A stretch of DNA of 64,000 nt from Ruegeria sp. 6PALISEP08 (GTDB taxonomy: Bacteria > Pseudomonadota > Alphaproteobacteria > Rhodobacterales > Rhodobacteraceae). The stretch is taken from positions 62,001-126,000 of the forward strand of contig NZ_LGXZ01000011.1 in assembly GCF_001238295.1 (NCBI RefSeq), in the 5' to 3' direction. Position numbers and translations under genes: made by a program. This document shows positions 35,376-44,252 of this stretch, one piece after another. Numbering within the stretch: position 1 is the stretch's first letter; every line of letters starts with the position of its first letter. The notes under the pieces are model-generated. The model had not been told where the DNA came from. It ran no database searches and saw only the letters and a list, made by a program, of their open reading frames with translations.

Positions 35376-36215
35376 ATGAGCGCAACCGCCCGCAAGAAAG
35401 CCCTGAACGCCGAGGATATTCGCGCCCGAAAAGGCGGCGTGCCTCTGGTCTCGCTGACCGCCTACACCACGCCTATGGCGCGCCTGATGGATGCGCATTG
35501 CGACTTTGTTCTGGTGGGCGACAGCGTTGGCATGGTGCTGCACGGGCTTGAATCCACGCTTGGCGTCACGACGGAGATGATGATCCTGCACGGTCAGGCG
35601 GTGTCGCGTGGTCTGGACAGGGCAATGATGGTCATCGACATGCCCTTTGGCAGCTACGAGCATTCTCCTGCCGATGCTTTCCGCAACGCGGCGCGGCTTA
35701 TGGCGGAAACCGGCGCCGGGGCTGTGAAGCTGGAAGGTGGCGTTGAAATGGCCGAGACTATCCGCTTTCTGGTCAAGCGCGGCATCCCGGTGATGGCCCA
35801 TATCGGTCTGACCCCGCAATCAATCAACACGCTGGGCGGTTACAAGGTGCAGGGCCGTGACGATCAGGCAGAAACTGTCATGGCAGATGCCCGCGCCGTG
35901 GCCACGGCTGGTGCGTTTTCAGTTGTTCTGGAGAAAGTCCCGCAAGGTCTGGCCGACCAGATCACCGAAGAGATTGCGATCCCGACCATCGGCATCGGTG
36001 CTTCTGCGGGCTGTGACGGGCAGATTCTGGTCGTGGACGACATGGTCGGCTTTTTCACCGCCTTCAAACCCAAATTCGTCAAACGCTATGCCCAGCTGGG
36101 CCCGCTGGCCGAAGCAGCCATTGCAGAATACGCCGCCGAAGTGCGCACACGGACCTTCCCGGCAGACGAACATGTCTTTGCCGACCAGGCTCCGACCAAA
36201 GGACCTAAGGCATGA
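35376..36215 (+). CDS. panB: 3-methyl-2-oxobutanoate hydroxymethyltransferase
   Basis: A 279-residue PanB: '[33 protein letters not shown]'-like region ('[20 protein letters not shown]', '[19 protein letters not shown]') and '[23 protein letters not shown]'. It is the first step of pantothenate synthesis, adding a one-carbon unit to 2-oxoisovalerate. AGGAG precedes the start; panC begins 4 bp before its end (ATGA). Confidence 0.95.
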   Translation: MSATARKKALNAEDIRARKGGVPLVSLTAYTTPMARLMDAHCDFVLVGDSVGMVLHGLESTLGVTTEMMILHGQAVSRGLDRAMMVIDMPFGSYEHSPADAFRNAARLMAETGAGAVKLEGGVEMAETIRFLVKRGIPVMAHIGLTPQSINTLGGYKVQGRDDQAETVMADARAVATAGAFSVVLEKVPQGLADQITEEIAIPTIGIGASAGCDGQILVVDDMVGFFTAFKPKFVKRYAQLGPLAEAAIAEYAAEVRTRTFPADEHVFADQAPTKGPKA

Positions 36216-37063
36216 CTGCACCGATTTTGCGTTCTCTGGCCGAGCTGCGCACCAAAACCAACGAATGGCACAGGAACGGAGAGACTATTGGCGTTGTTCC
36301 GACCATGGGTGCGCTGCACGAAGGACATTTGTCACTGGCGCAGGCCGCGAAAGAAGGTTGCGACCGGGTCATCGTGACCATCTTTGTGAACCCCAAGCAG
36401 TTCAACAACCCCGAAGATCTGGCCAATTACCCCCGTACCGAACATGAGGACGCCAAGAAACTGGCCCCCTATGGGGTGGACGCGATCTATGTGCCGGACC
36501 CGCATGAAGTTTATCCTGATGGTTTTTCGACCACGGTTTCGGTTGCTGGCCTGACGGACATGATGGAAGGCCCCTTCCGTCCGGGACATTTCGAGGGCGT
36601 CGCCACCGTTGTCGCCAAGCTGTTTCTGCAAACCCAAGCTGATCGGGCCTATTTCGGGGAAAAAGACTATCAACAGCTGTTGGTGGTCCGCCGCATGGCC
36701 CGCGATTTGAACATCCCTATCGAGGTGATCGGCTGCTCAACCGTGCGCGAACCTTCGGGCCTGGCGATGTCGTCTCGCAACCTTCTTCTTTCACCCGAAG
36801 GGTTGAGAGTTGCAGAACGAATGAACAATGTCATGCGACACGTGGCTGACGGTTTGGCTACCGGAAAAGACTTTGCCCCGCTGGCGCAGGAGGCGAAGGA
36901 AAACTTATTGCAAGCAGGGTTTTCCGAGATCGAATATATCGACCTTCGCTGTGCCGAGACTTTGGAAAACCTGTCCAAAGCCAGCAAGCCCGCCCGTTTG
37001 TTCGTTACCGCCTGGGCCGGTGGGGTTCGATTGATCGACAATATCCCGGTCAATCCGGTCTGA
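36212..37063 (+). CDS. panC: Pantothenate synthetase
   Basis: A 283-residue PanC with the adenylate-forming HIGH-type motif '[14 protein letters not shown]', '[19 protein letters not shown]', and '[21 protein letters not shown]' followed by '[13 protein letters not shown]' (KMSKS-type). It condenses pantoate and beta-alanine to pantothenate. Coupled to panB by the ATGA overlap. Confidence 0.95.
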   Translation: MTAPILRSLAELRTKTNEWHRNGETIGVVPTMGALHEGHLSLAQAAKEGCDRVIVTIFVNPKQFNNPEDLANYPRTEHEDAKKLAPYGVDAIYVPDPHEVYPDGFSTTVSVAGLTDMMEGPFRPGHFEGVATVVAKLFLQTQADRAYFGEKDYQQLLVVRRMARDLNIPIEVIGCSTVREPSGLAMSSRNLLLSPEGLRVAERMNNVMRHVADGLATGKDFAPLAQEAKENLLQAGFSEIEYIDLRCAETLENLSKASKPARLFVTAWAGGVRLIDNIPVNPV

Positions 37064-37132
37064 TTTCTGCTCTGGCCCCTGCGCCGTTGTTCGCGCTAAA
37101 GTCCCGTCAAACAAGACCGGGGGAGAGCGGAC

Positions 37133-38611
37133 ATGACCTATATTCTGGCAATCGATCAGGGCACGACATCCTCGCGCGCCATTCTGTTTGATGCGCACAT
37201 GCAGCCTGTAGGCGCCGCACAGCAAGAGTTTCCCCAGCACTTCCCGCAGGAAGGCTGGGTTGAACATGACCTCGAGGATATCTGGTCCAGCGTAATGCAC
37301 GTGTGCCGCGAAGTGATTGAAACCACCGGCGTTTCAGTCGATCAAATCGCCGGTATCGGCATCACCAACCAGCGAGAAACAACGGTCGTCTGGGACAAAC
37401 AAACCGGCAAAGCCATCCACAACGCCATCGTCTGGCAGGACCGCCGCACCGCCGACATCTGTGCCCGCTTCAAACAAGCAGGGTGCGAGGATGACGTCAC
37501 TGCCCAGACCGGCTTGTTGCTGGACCCGTATTTCTCAGGCACCAAGGTCAAATGGTTGCTGGATAACGTCTCTGGTGCGCGTGAGAGGGCCGAAGCCGGA
37601 GAACTATTGTTCGGCACGATAGACAGTTTCCTGATCTGGCGGCTGACTGAAGGCCGCGTTCATGCCACCGATGCCACCAACGCCGCCCGTACCTTGCTGT
37701 TCGACATCCATAAGGGCGCATGGAGCGACGAGATCTGCGATCTGCTTGATGTACCCCTGAGCCTCTTGCCCGAAGTGCGGGATTGCGCATCGGATTTCGG
37801 CACCACCACAATGCTTGGAGGAAGCATTCCTATTCTGGGCGTTGCTGGCGACCAGCAAGCGGCCACAATCGGGCAGGCCTGTTTCCAGCCTGGTATGATG
37901 AAGTCGACCTATGGAACGGGCTGTTTTGCGCTACTAAACACGGGCGCACAGCCGGTTGAATCGAAAAACCGACTGCTGACGACGATTGCCTATCAGTTGG
38001 ACGGTCAACGAACCTATGCGCTGGAAGGATCGATCTTTATCGCAGGGGCGGCCGTGCAGTGGTTGCGGGACGCGTTGCAGATCATCGACTCGGCCCCTCA
38101 AAGCGGCGATCTCGCCGCTCAGGCAGATCCGAACCAACATGTCATTCTGGTGCCCGCATTTACCGGATTGGGCGCGCCCTATTGGAAACCCGATTGCCGC
38201 GGTGCGATGTTCGGGCTGACCCGCAGCTCGGGCCGGGCCGAGATCGCACGCGCCACGCTGGAAAGCATTGCCTTTCAGACACGTGACCTGTGGCACGCCA
38301 TGCAGGGTGATTGGGGGGCTGATGCCGATGTCATCCTGCGCGTCGATGGCGGAATGAGCGCATCTGACTGGACCATGCAAGGCTTGTCGAACTGCTTGGG
38401 CGCGCCGGTGGATCGTCCCGTGATGCAGGAAACGACCGCGCTAGGTGCGGCGTGGCTGGCCGGGATGAAGGCCGGTGTGTATCCCGATCAGAGCGGATTT
38501 GCAGAAACGTGGCAGCTGGATCGTCGCTTTGAACCAGATACGGCACAGGATGAACGCGACGCCATTTATAAACGCTGGCAACGCGCGGTGCAGTCGGCGA
38601 TGGCGTTCTGA
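37133..38611 (+). CDS. glpK: Glycerol kinase
   Basis: A 492-residue FGGY kinase: '[17 protein letters not shown]' (ATP/Mg), '[17 protein letters not shown]', 'WQDRRT', '[16 protein letters not shown]' and '[24 protein letters not shown]'. It makes glycerol-3-phosphate. It is monocistronic here; the GDPD gene at 10417 feeds the same pool. GGGGGAGA lies just before the ATG. No glpF or glpD is visible. Confidence 0.95.
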   Translation: MTYILAIDQGTTSSRAILFDAHMQPVGAAQQEFPQHFPQEGWVEHDLEDIWSSVMHVCREVIETTGVSVDQIAGIGITNQRETTVVWDKQTGKAIHNAIVWQDRRTADICARFKQAGCEDDVTAQTGLLLDPYFSGTKVKWLLDNVSGARERAEAGELLFGTIDSFLIWRLTEGRVHATDATNAARTLLFDIHKGAWSDEICDLLDVPLSLLPEVRDCASDFGTTTMLGGSIPILGVAGDQQAATIGQACFQPGMMKSTYGTGCFALLNTGAQPVESKNRLLTTIAYQLDGQRTYALEGSIFIAGAAVQWLRDALQIIDSAPQSGDLAAQADPNQHVILVPAFTGLGAPYWKPDCRGAMFGLTRSSGRAEIARATLESIAFQTRDLWHAMQGDWGADADVILRVDGGMSASDWTMQGLSNCLGAPVDRPVMQETTALGAAWLAGMKAGVYPDQSGFAETWQLDRRFEPDTAQDERDAIYKRWQRAVQSAMAF

Positions 38612-38695
38612 GGCAAGGCGTTTATTGAGCCCAAGTCGAAGCTGACCTAAGCTTTGGGACAGAGATCCCAAAACGCTCGGATAGGAAGGCGAAAC

Positions 38696-39112
38696 ATGAT
38701 TGCCTATGTCACTGTTGGCGTCGATGACATGGCGCGCGCAAAACGGTTTTACACGGCGTTTTTGCCTGCGCTAGATTTCGAACTTGAAGAAGGGCCCGAA
38801 GGGTTAAGTTTTGCCTTGCCCGTGGACCCGGGCCAGTCCCCGGTGCTGCCCGATTTCTACGTGAAACCGACCTTCGACGGGGGTCCTGCTTCGGCTGGAA
38901 ACGGATCCATGGTCGCTTTTGAGGCACAAACCCAGCAGCAAGTCCGGGATCTTCATGCCGCAGCACTTGCCGCTGGAGGGTCCGACGAGGGCCCACCGGG
39001 CTTTCGCGCCAATTACGGAGCCAACTTTTATGTCGGCTACCTGCGCGACCCCCAAGGTAACAAGATCGCGCTGTTCTCAAGCAATCCAAACGAACCTGGG
39101 CGCGACGATTAA
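38696..39112 (+). CDS. VOC/glyoxalase-family protein
   Basis: A 138-residue vicinal-oxygen-chelate fold protein: 'VTVGVDDMARAKRFYTAFLPALDFEL', 'DFYVKPTFDGGPASAGNGSMVAFEA' and 'NFYVGYLRDPQGNKIALF'. The fold suits a metal-dependent glyoxalase or a bleomycin-type binding protein; the reaction is unknown. Start chosen at ATG 38696 with AGGAAGG upstream; a frame start 14 codons earlier has no SD. Convergent with smpB (15-bp gap). Confidence 0.85.
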   Translation: MIAYVTVGVDDMARAKRFYTAFLPALDFELEEGPEGLSFALPVDPGQSPVLPDFYVKPTFDGGPASAGNGSMVAFEAQTQQQVRDLHAAALAAGGSDEGPPGFRANYGANFYVGYLRDPQGNKIALFSSNPNEPGRDD

Positions 39113-39127
39113 CGCTTCGCCCTGCGT

Positions 39128-39604
39128 TTAGCTGTGATCTTTCAACAGCCGCTGTTTCTGCCGTGACCAATCCCGCTTGGCTTGCGTTTCCCGCTTGTCG
39201 TGGATCTTCTTGCCTTTGGCGATCCCGATCTTCAGCTTGGCCCGGCCCTTATGGTTGAAATACAGAACCAGCGGCACCAGCGTCATACCTTTGCGCTGGG
39301 TCGCATTCCAGAGATTGGACAATTCCTTGCGTGATACCAGCAACTTGCGACGGCGACGCTCTTCGTGCTTGAACACTTTGGCCTGTTCGTAAGGTGCGAT
39401 GTAGCAGTTGATCAGCCACAGTTCGCCATCATCGACCGAAGCATAGCTTTCGGCGATGTTCGAGCCACCGGTTCGCAGGGACTTTACCTCGGACCCTTCC
39501 AGAACAATACCGCACTCGATATCCTCTTCGATCGCATAATCGAAGCGGGCGCGCCGGTTTTCGGCGATTACCTTGTAATTTGGGTCTGTCTTTTGTTTGG
39601 CCAT
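39128..39604 (-). CDS. smpB: SsrA-binding protein SmpB
   Basis: A 158-residue SmpB that delivers tmRNA to stalled ribosomes. Signatures: '[34 protein letters not shown]', '[14 protein letters not shown]', '[13 protein letters not shown]' and '[40 protein letters not shown]'. tmRNA itself is not seen in the window. ArfB, a second rescue factor, is encoded 3.2 kb away. Confidence 0.95.
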   Translation of the reverse strand: MAKQKTDPNYKVIAENRRARFDYAIEEDIECGIVLEGSEVKSLRTGGSNIAESYASVDDGELWLINCYIAPYEQAKVFKHEERRRRKLLVSRKELSNLWNATQRKGMTLVPLVLYFNHKGRAKLKIGIAKGKKIHDKRETQAKRDWSRQKQRLLKDHS

Positions 39605-39661
39605 GACGCGTTGATTTAGGCGGCTTGGGCCGTCCTTGCAAGGCAGGGTTTTTCCGAAGGG

Positions 39662-40204
39662 TCAGGATTTAGCCGAAATGATCAGATCAGGGCCAAAAAT
39701 CGTATCGGCATAATTGTGCAGATAGATCTTGAGCCACGGCGTGAACCGGTCCGGATGGCGGGTCACTTCGGCCAGAAGGTCGTGATAGTCGATCCAGCGA
39801 ATTTCCATGACTTCGTCCGGGTTAGGCTCAATTTTCAGTGGGCCGCGGACATGGGCCAGAAAGACATCGACAACCTCGTTCTCCACCATGTTGTTGCCCA
39901 CATCCGCATGGTACTCCAGACGGTGTCGGTATTCGGGATAGAGACCGGTGATTCCAAGTTCTTCGCGCAGGCGCCGCACGGCACAAGTGGACGAGCTTTC
40001 ATCCCATTCCGGATGCGTGCAACAGGTATTCGCCCACAGACCCGGCGTGTGGTACTTGCCCATCGCGCGACGTTGCAACAAAATCTCTGTACCGCGCACA
40101 ACAAACACGGACACAGCCTTGTGCTTGAGCCCTTTTTCATGCGCTTCCAGCTTGTCTACGGGGGTCAATTCGCCATCAACCCAAGCCGGGATCATGATTC
40201 CCAT
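39662..40204 (-). CDS. idi: Isopentenyl-diphosphate delta-isomerase, type I
   Basis: A 180-residue Nudix-fold enzyme converting isopentenyl to dimethylallyl diphosphate. Catalytic Cys is in 'GLWANTCCTHPEW', and the metal/base region in 'AVRRLREELGI' and 'VENEVVDVFLA'. An ATG four codons in is a possible start, but AGGAG stands before the first one. The 199 bp upstream, to cytochrome c, hold a terminator only. Confidence 0.93.
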   Translation of the reverse strand: MGIMIPAWVDGELTPVDKLEAHEKGLKHKAVSVFVVRGTEILLQRRAMGKYHTPGLWANTCCTHPEWDESSSTCAVRRLREELGITGLYPEYRHRLEYHADVGNNMVENEVVDVFLAHVRGPLKIEPNPDEVMEIRWIDYHDLLAEVTRHPDRFTPWLKIYLHNYADTIFGPDLIISAKS

Positions 40205-40344
40205 CTGTCCTCTCCTGCTGCCAGTCCGTCTGCCGGGCGCTGATTTGAGTTTAGCTGCCTTCTGAATGGGCTGGCTGTGCGACGAGTTTTTGAATTCTCT
40301 CGTTGAATAGCAAAGTGGCTTCTATTCACTCGGGTATCAATCGC

Positions 40345-40375
40345 ACCAAAGGCCGCAGGGGCTGCGGCCTTTGGT
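40345..40375 (-). terminator. Strong hairpin terminator after cytochrome c gene
   Basis: A perfect 14-bp stem (ACCAAAGGCCGCAG / CTGCGGCCTTTGGT) with a GGG loop, 29 bp after the cytochrome stop. No clear U tract on the minus strand, so stem strength must carry termination. Confidence 0.65.
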
Positions 40376-40403
40376 CCTTGTGCGTCACACTTTGTGTCAG
40401 GGC

Positions 40404-40817
40404 TTATTCGCCTGAAACGCTGACGATATAGGCATAGACGTCTTCAGCGCCTTTTTTCAGCTTGAACGTCATTTTCGACTTGGCGGCGGTGTCATCCAGA
40501 TAGGATTTCAGGAATGCCTTGGGATCCTGCGAGTACTCGACAAAGGTCGCTTCGTCCCAAACCAGACCTTTCTCGCCTGCGGCGACAATGCTGTCACCGT
40601 ATTTGAAGCCCTCATATGTCCCAGCCGTGCGGCCATCGACGCCATACAGGTTCGGGCCGGTCTTTCCGCCTTTGACGATCACCTCGCCTTCGGGGTCGGC
40701 GATCAAGTGGCAGGACTTGCATTTGTTGAAGGTTTTCTTGCCGGCTTCGGCATCGCCTTCTGCATAGGCGGGCAGGGCCAAAAGGCCGACGATTGCGGTA
40801 GCGAGGATGCGATTCAT
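40404..40817 (-). CDS. Cytochrome c2/c550-like electron carrier
   Basis: A 136-residue periplasmic protein with signal peptide (MNRILATAIVGLLALPAYA), one heme site 'CKSCH' (Cys33, Cys36, His37), 'KTGPNLYGVDGRTAGTYEGFKYGDS' and an axial Met in 'KSKMTFKLKKG'. The sequence follows Paracoccus cytochrome c550 and Rhodobacter c2 along its length. It carries electrons from complex III to oxidases. The ATG at 40817 has GGAG upstream; a start ten codons earlier would spoil the signal peptide. Confidence 0.9.
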   Translation of the reverse strand: MNRILATAIVGLLALPAYAEGDAEAGKKTFNKCKSCHLIADPEGEVIVKGGKTGPNLYGVDGRTAGTYEGFKYGDSIVAAGEKGLVWDEATFVEYSQDPKAFLKSYLDDTAAKSKMTFKLKKGAEDVYAYIVSVSGE

Positions 40818-40930
40818 AGCTTGTGCTCCGATACAAATTGGCTGCACCGAATGGACCTTCGGCGCAAAAAAGAGTCAACGCGCAGATTGCCGCGCGGGTT
40901 TACTGTGCCACTGCGACAAATAGGCTGTCC

Positions 40931-41947
40931 TTAACTTTTGTCATGTACCCCGGACCAGCAGGGCAAAAGGTCGCCCGCTGCCGGTGTCGCCAGATACACC
41001 GCCCGCGCGATCGCCCGCGCCAGACACAGCGACGCTGCGTTGCCGATGACCCCAAGCTCAGCTCTGTTCGCTATAGGCCGGGCACCAACGCTGGCTGCAA
41101 ACACCAGATCGCCATCACCGGGTGTGTGAGCCGGTACGATAGCGCGCGCGATCCCATCATGCGCGGCAACGGCCACCCTCTGGCATTGGGACTTGGTCAG
41201 GGCAGCATCTGTTGCCACGACGGCGATGGTCGTATTTGTCTTGGTGGGGTCTGCCGGTTTCATCGCCTGTGCCTTACGGCTGGGCTGTGGAAGCCCAAGA
41301 CCAGCGGCCGGGTCAGGCCCTGAACCGCCAAACTCGTCGCCAATTTCAAACGGTGCGGCCCAGAAATGCCGATCTCCGGGTGTGGTTACACTGCCCAGCG
41401 GATTGGCGGCAACCAGCGCGCCAACAGTGATGCCACTTTCCAGAACAAACGAAGCAGAGCCCAGCCCGCCCTTTTGCATGGCGGCCAAAGCGCCGGTGCC
41501 TGCGCCAGCAGTGCCAAGATCGAACCGATCCGACGCAGCCTCGAACGCGGCGCGACCCAAGGTGCGGTATGGGTTTTGATCCCAGTTTTTATCACCTCCG
41601 TTGAGCAGATCGAACAGGATCGCCCCCGGCACAATGGGCACACTAATGTCGCCGACCGGAAAACCCCGGCCCCTTTCACGGAGCCCGTCCGAGACACCGG
41701 AACAGGCGTCCAGCCCAAATGCCGAACCGCCAGACAATGCGATCGCATCGACATGCGTCACCGTTTTGTCCGCCGCCAGAAGGTCGGTCTCACGCGTCCC
41801 GGGCGCCCCTCCCATCACGTGGACCGAAGCCAGGAACGGGGCCTGAGCCGTCAAGACGGTCGTGCCGGATTTCAGCGCGTCGTCCTGCGCGTTGCCGACC
41901 ATCAGGCCAGGGATATCGGTGATCAGGTTTTTGGGTCCAGGCGTCAT
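40931..41947 (-). CDS. P1/DmpA-family peptidase (beta-aminopeptidase-like)
   Basis: A 338-residue Ntn-type hydrolase: 'NLITDIPGLMVGNAQDD', 'VDAIALSGGSAFGLDACSGVSDGLRERGRGF' and the autoproteolysis region 'TKTNTTIAVVATDAAL' with the Thr nucleophile. The family includes D-aminopeptidase DmpA, beta-peptidyl aminopeptidases and uncharacterised P1 peptidases. No signal peptide. AAGGA lies before ATG 41947; the frame is open further upstream across the SDR gene but this is not coding. Confidence 0.88.
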   Translation of the reverse strand: MTPGPKNLITDIPGLMVGNAQDDALKSGTTVLTAQAPFLASVHVMGGAPGTRETDLLAADKTVTHVDAIALSGGSAFGLDACSGVSDGLRERGRGFPVGDISVPIVPGAILFDLLNGGDKNWDQNPYRTLGRAAFEAASDRFDLGTAGAGTGALAAMQKGGLGSASFVLESGITVGALVAANPLGSVTTPGDRHFWAAPFEIGDEFGGSGPDPAAGLGLPQPSRKAQAMKPADPTKTNTTIAVVATDAALTKSQCQRVAVAAHDGIARAIVPAHTPGDGDLVFAASVGARPIANRAELGVIGNAASLCLARAIARAVYLATPAAGDLLPCWSGVHDKS

Positions 41948-42027
41948 TTTTCCTTCGAAGTTGAGGCCGGGAAGCGCATAGGTGCGCTGCCTTCGGCGAG
42001 AGAATTTCCGAAAAGATGAAGAGCAGA

Positions 42028-42774
42028 TCAGATGCAGCGGCCTCCGTCGACCTCGAGTGCTGTGCCGGTGATCATGCTGGCCTCGTCCGAGCACAAGAAA
42101 CAAGCGGCGTTTGCCATGTCTTCCGGCGTGGAAAAACGGCCCAGTGGGATGGTCGAAAGGAACTTGGCGCGAATCTCGGGCGTGTCTTCGCCCATGAAGG
42201 ATTTCAGCAGCGGCGTTTCTCCGGCCACGGGGCAGATGGCGTTCACACGCACACTGGTCGGGGCGAGTTCCACAGCCATGGTCTTGGTTGCCGTGATCAT
42301 CCAGCCTTTGGAGGCGTTGTACCAATTCAGGTTGGGGCGCGGAGACAACCCAGCCGTAGAGGCCACATTCAGGATTGCCCCTGCCCGGCGCGCTTTCATC
42401 GCCGGGACAAAAGCACGCGCAGTTAGGTAGACCGATTTCATATTAACGTTGAAGACACGGTCGAATTCCTCTTCGTTGACATCCTCAAGCGGGGTTGGCA
42501 AATGCGTGACGCCCGCATTGTTAACTAGAATGTCGAGATCTCTGAACTGATCCTGCGCAACCTCAGCCATGGCTTGAACCGAAGCCCCGTCTGCGACGTC
42601 GACCTGATGTCCAATCGCCCGTTCACCGAGAGAGTTCGCAAGATCCAGCGCCGCTTCGCCATTGACATCCGCAATCATCACGCGCGCGCCTTCGTCCAGA
42701 AATTTTTGTACAATCCCTGCGCCGAACCCGGATGCGCCACCGGTTACGATTGCGGTTTTTCCATCCAGTCTCAT
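42028..42774 (-). CDS. Short-chain dehydrogenase/reductase
   Basis: A 248-residue classical SDR with the NAD(P)-binding 'AIVTGGASGFGAGIVQKF', 'DILVNNAGVTHL', and catalytic Ser-Tyr-Lys in 'STAGLSPRPNLNWYNASKGW'. Acidic residue in 'MIADVNGE' after strand 2 suggests NAD+ preference. Substrate unknown; gives a 3-oxoacyl-ACP-reductase or glucose-dehydrogenase type hit by eye. Leftward, 80 bp before the peptidase gene. Confidence 0.88.
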   Translation of the reverse strand: MRLDGKTAIVTGGASGFGAGIVQKFLDEGARVMIADVNGEAALDLANSLGERAIGHQVDVADGASVQAMAEVAQDQFRDLDILVNNAGVTHLPTPLEDVNEEEFDRVFNVNMKSVYLTARAFVPAMKARRAGAILNVASTAGLSPRPNLNWYNASKGWMITATKTMAVELAPTSVRVNAICPVAGETPLLKSFMGEDTPEIRAKFLSTIPLGRFSTPEDMANAACFLCSDEASMITGTALEVDGGRCI

Positions 42775-42834
42775 GGCGTTACCCTCCTGCAGCTTTTGAA
42801 GGTCAGACTATCAACGCCCCGACAAGATGCCAGA

Positions 42835-43254
42835 TCAATCTTCGGACACTTTGCCCCGCAGTGTTTTTACATCGCTTCGGGCCTTTTTCGCAGCAAGCCG
42901 ACGTTTGACCGAGCCATAGGTGGGTTTCGTTGCGATCCGCCGTTTGGGTTTGACCAACGCGCGGGTGATCAGTTCAGCCAGTCTGGTACGCGCAATTTCC
43001 CGATTACGGGCCTGCGATCGCGTTTCTTCGCACTGGATGATGATCGCACCATCCTTGGTCCAGCGTCGCCCGGCCAGCCGTTTCAGCCTGTTCTTGACCG
43101 GATCGGGTAAAGAAGGCGAGCGCGCAGCCTCAAATCGCAACTCAACAGCGGTGGAAACCTTGTTGACGTTCTGCCCACCGGGACCGGAAGAGCGGACAAA
43201 GCTTTCGGTCATTTCCCAGTCTTGCAGGATGATATCGTCAGTGATGTGCAACAT
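42835..43254 (-). CDS. arfB: Ribosome rescue factor ArfB (YaeJ)
   Basis: A 139-residue class-I release-factor-like protein. The catalytic GGQ is at residues 26-28 ('FVRSSGPGGQNVNKVSTAVELRF') and the basic C-terminal tail ('PKRRIATKPTYGSVKRRLAAKKARS') that enters the mRNA channel is intact. It hydrolyses peptidyl-tRNA on stalled ribosomes. The start at 43254 follows family convention; an ATG seven codons upstream (43275) also has no SD. A terminator hairpin ends 34 bp upstream. Confidence 0.9.
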   Translation of the reverse strand: MLHITDDIILQDWEMTESFVRSSGPGGQNVNKVSTAVELRFEAARSPSLPDPVKNRLKRLAGRRWTKDGAIIIQCEETRSQARNREIARTRLAELITRALVKPKRRIATKPTYGSVKRRLAAKKARSDVKTLRGKVSED

Positions 43255-43288
43255 GGGGCGGATCTTATAGGGCATGGATGGAAACAGA

Positions 43289-43315
43289 AAGGGCCGCCCC
43301 TATGGGACGGCCCTT
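43289..43315 (-). terminator. Hairpin terminator/attenuator just upstream of arfB
   Basis: On the minus strand AAGGGCCG, U, CCC, AUA, GGG, G, CGGCCCUU forms a 12-bp stem with a U-G wobble and 3-nt loop, followed by UUUCUGUUU. On the plus strand the same position has a C-A mismatch, so the structure favours the minus strand. Confidence 0.7.
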
Positions 43316-43385
43316 CGAAAGTTCAGGAGGTCGGGTCGGTTAGATCAATCGACCAGCCGGAGCGAGCGCTCCGCCAAGGGCTGCC

Positions 43386-43442
43386 CTAGCAGGCTTTCCC
43401 CCCGGTTGTTCCGACACCTCTCTCCAATCTCTTTCTTGACAC
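43386..43442 (-). CDS. 18-residue basic leader peptide with perfect 16S-complementary SD
   Basis: A GTG-started ORF of 18 codons (MSRKRLERGVGTTGGKAC) ends with TAG. Its Shine-Dalgarno is AAAGGAGGTGATCCAG, 16 bases exactly complementary to the 16S rRNA 3' tail, with the core AGGAGG seven bases before GTG. The peptide is rich in Arg/Lys and ends in Cys. It probably is translated; whether the product or the act of translation matters is unknown. Confidence 0.5.
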   Translation of the reverse strand: MSRKRLERGVGTTGGKAC

Positions 43443-43457
43443 TGGATCACCTCCTTT
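43442..43457 (-). promoter_or_regulatory. Extended Shine-Dalgarno complementary to 16 nt of 16S rRNA
   Basis: The 16-base match includes the full anti-SD plus the GGATC stretch before it and reaches the first base of the GTG start. Normal sites match 4-8 bases. Confidence 0.6.
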
Positions 43458-43516
43458 TCTATTTGTTGCGGTTGAAATTGAGCGTGGCACAAGATGCGCC
43501 ATTCTCAAAGCACTTT

Positions 43517-44161
43517 TTACGCAGGCTGCGCCGTCAGCCGCGCAACGATCACCTTGAACGGGATCAGCGCGATCAGGGCCAGCGACAGTTTCACCAGCCA
43601 GTCTGCAAAGGCCAATGTCACCCACAGCGGCGCCATTGGGCCAGACAGCATGAAGGGAACAGGCTCCCAAGCCCAGTTGATCGCAGCATCTGCATTGGCA
43701 CCGAAGAAGGTAACCGAGGCCGAGAAGGCGATGGTGAAGAACAGTGCAGTGTCCAGTGCAGAGCCAACCAGCGTCGAGACCAGAGGCGCGCGCCACCAGC
43801 GACCACCACGCAGCGAGTTAAAGATGGTGACATCGGTCAGTTGCGCGATCAAGAAGGCGGTTCCCGAAGCCACGGCAATCCGCAGAGGTACGGCGGCATA
43901 GGTGAAGCCGTCACCCTGCAACATGATCTGGCTGCCGATCAGCGAGCAGATGATGCCGGTGACAAACCCGGCGAACACGACCTTGCGGGCCGGACCCACG
44001 CCGTAGACGCGGTTCATGATGTCTGTGACCAGAAAGGCCAGCGGATAGGTAAAAGCACCCCAGGTCAACAGCCCGTCAAGGATCAGGAACTGGACCAGGA
44101 AGTTCGAGGCCACAACAATGGCGGCCATGGCAATGATGCCGGGAATGTAAGCGCGTTGCAT
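43517..44161 (-). CDS. Queuosine precursor transporter, VUT family
   Basis: A 214-residue inner-membrane protein with about six TM helices and the COG1738 signatures 'GAFTYPLAFLVTDIMNRVYG', 'RIAVASGTAFLIAQLTDVTIFNSLR' and 'LVSTLVGSALDTALFFTIAFS'. The family (YhhQ/QueT-like) imports preQ0/preQ1 for queuosine in tRNA. Start chosen at ATG 44161; an open frame 20 codons upstream is out of character for the family. No preQ1 riboswitch was recognised upstream. Confidence 0.88.
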   Translation of the reverse strand: MQRAYIPGIIAMAAIVVASNFLVQFLILDGLLTWGAFTYPLAFLVTDIMNRVYGVGPARKVVFAGFVTGIICSLIGSQIMLQGDGFTYAAVPLRIAVASGTAFLIAQLTDVTIFNSLRGGRWWRAPLVSTLVGSALDTALFFTIAFSASVTFFGANADAAINWAWEPVPFMLSGPMAPLWVTLAFADWLVKLSLALIALIPFKVIVARLTAQPA

Positions 44162-44252
44162 TTTCAGATGCCCGTTTTGACAAGGTAGCGGCGACTTGGC
44201 CAAGGGACCGTCCCAAGGCAAGCCGTGCGTTTAGACCCTTGGTGACCCAGAG

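Larger units (their letters stand above)
43325..43470 (-). ncRNA. Putative structured leader RNA between queT-like gene and arfB
   Basis: About 145 nt containing the short ORF below, a GGAGC/GCTCC hairpin (43359-43372), a GGTCG/CGACC hairpin (43334-43354) and, 117 nt downstream of the SD, an ACCTCCT (43325-43331) able to pair with the AGGAGGT of the SD (43449-43455). A terminator follows. No known RNA family is recognised. The GGTCG hairpin is slightly better on the plus strand, so the direction is not certain. Confidence 0.45.

Noticed and set aside
43436-43470. Plus-strand promoter TTGACA-N17-CTATTT
   Set aside because: Only the -35 is good, and it coincides with the 16S-complementary sequence; no plus-strand gene follows, since the next sequence is the 3' end of the transporter gene.
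43997-44221. preQ1 riboswitch upstream of the queuosine precursor transporter
   Set aside because: Queuosine genes often carry one, but the C-rich loop and pseudoknot pattern cannot be found in the upstream 60-90 bases.
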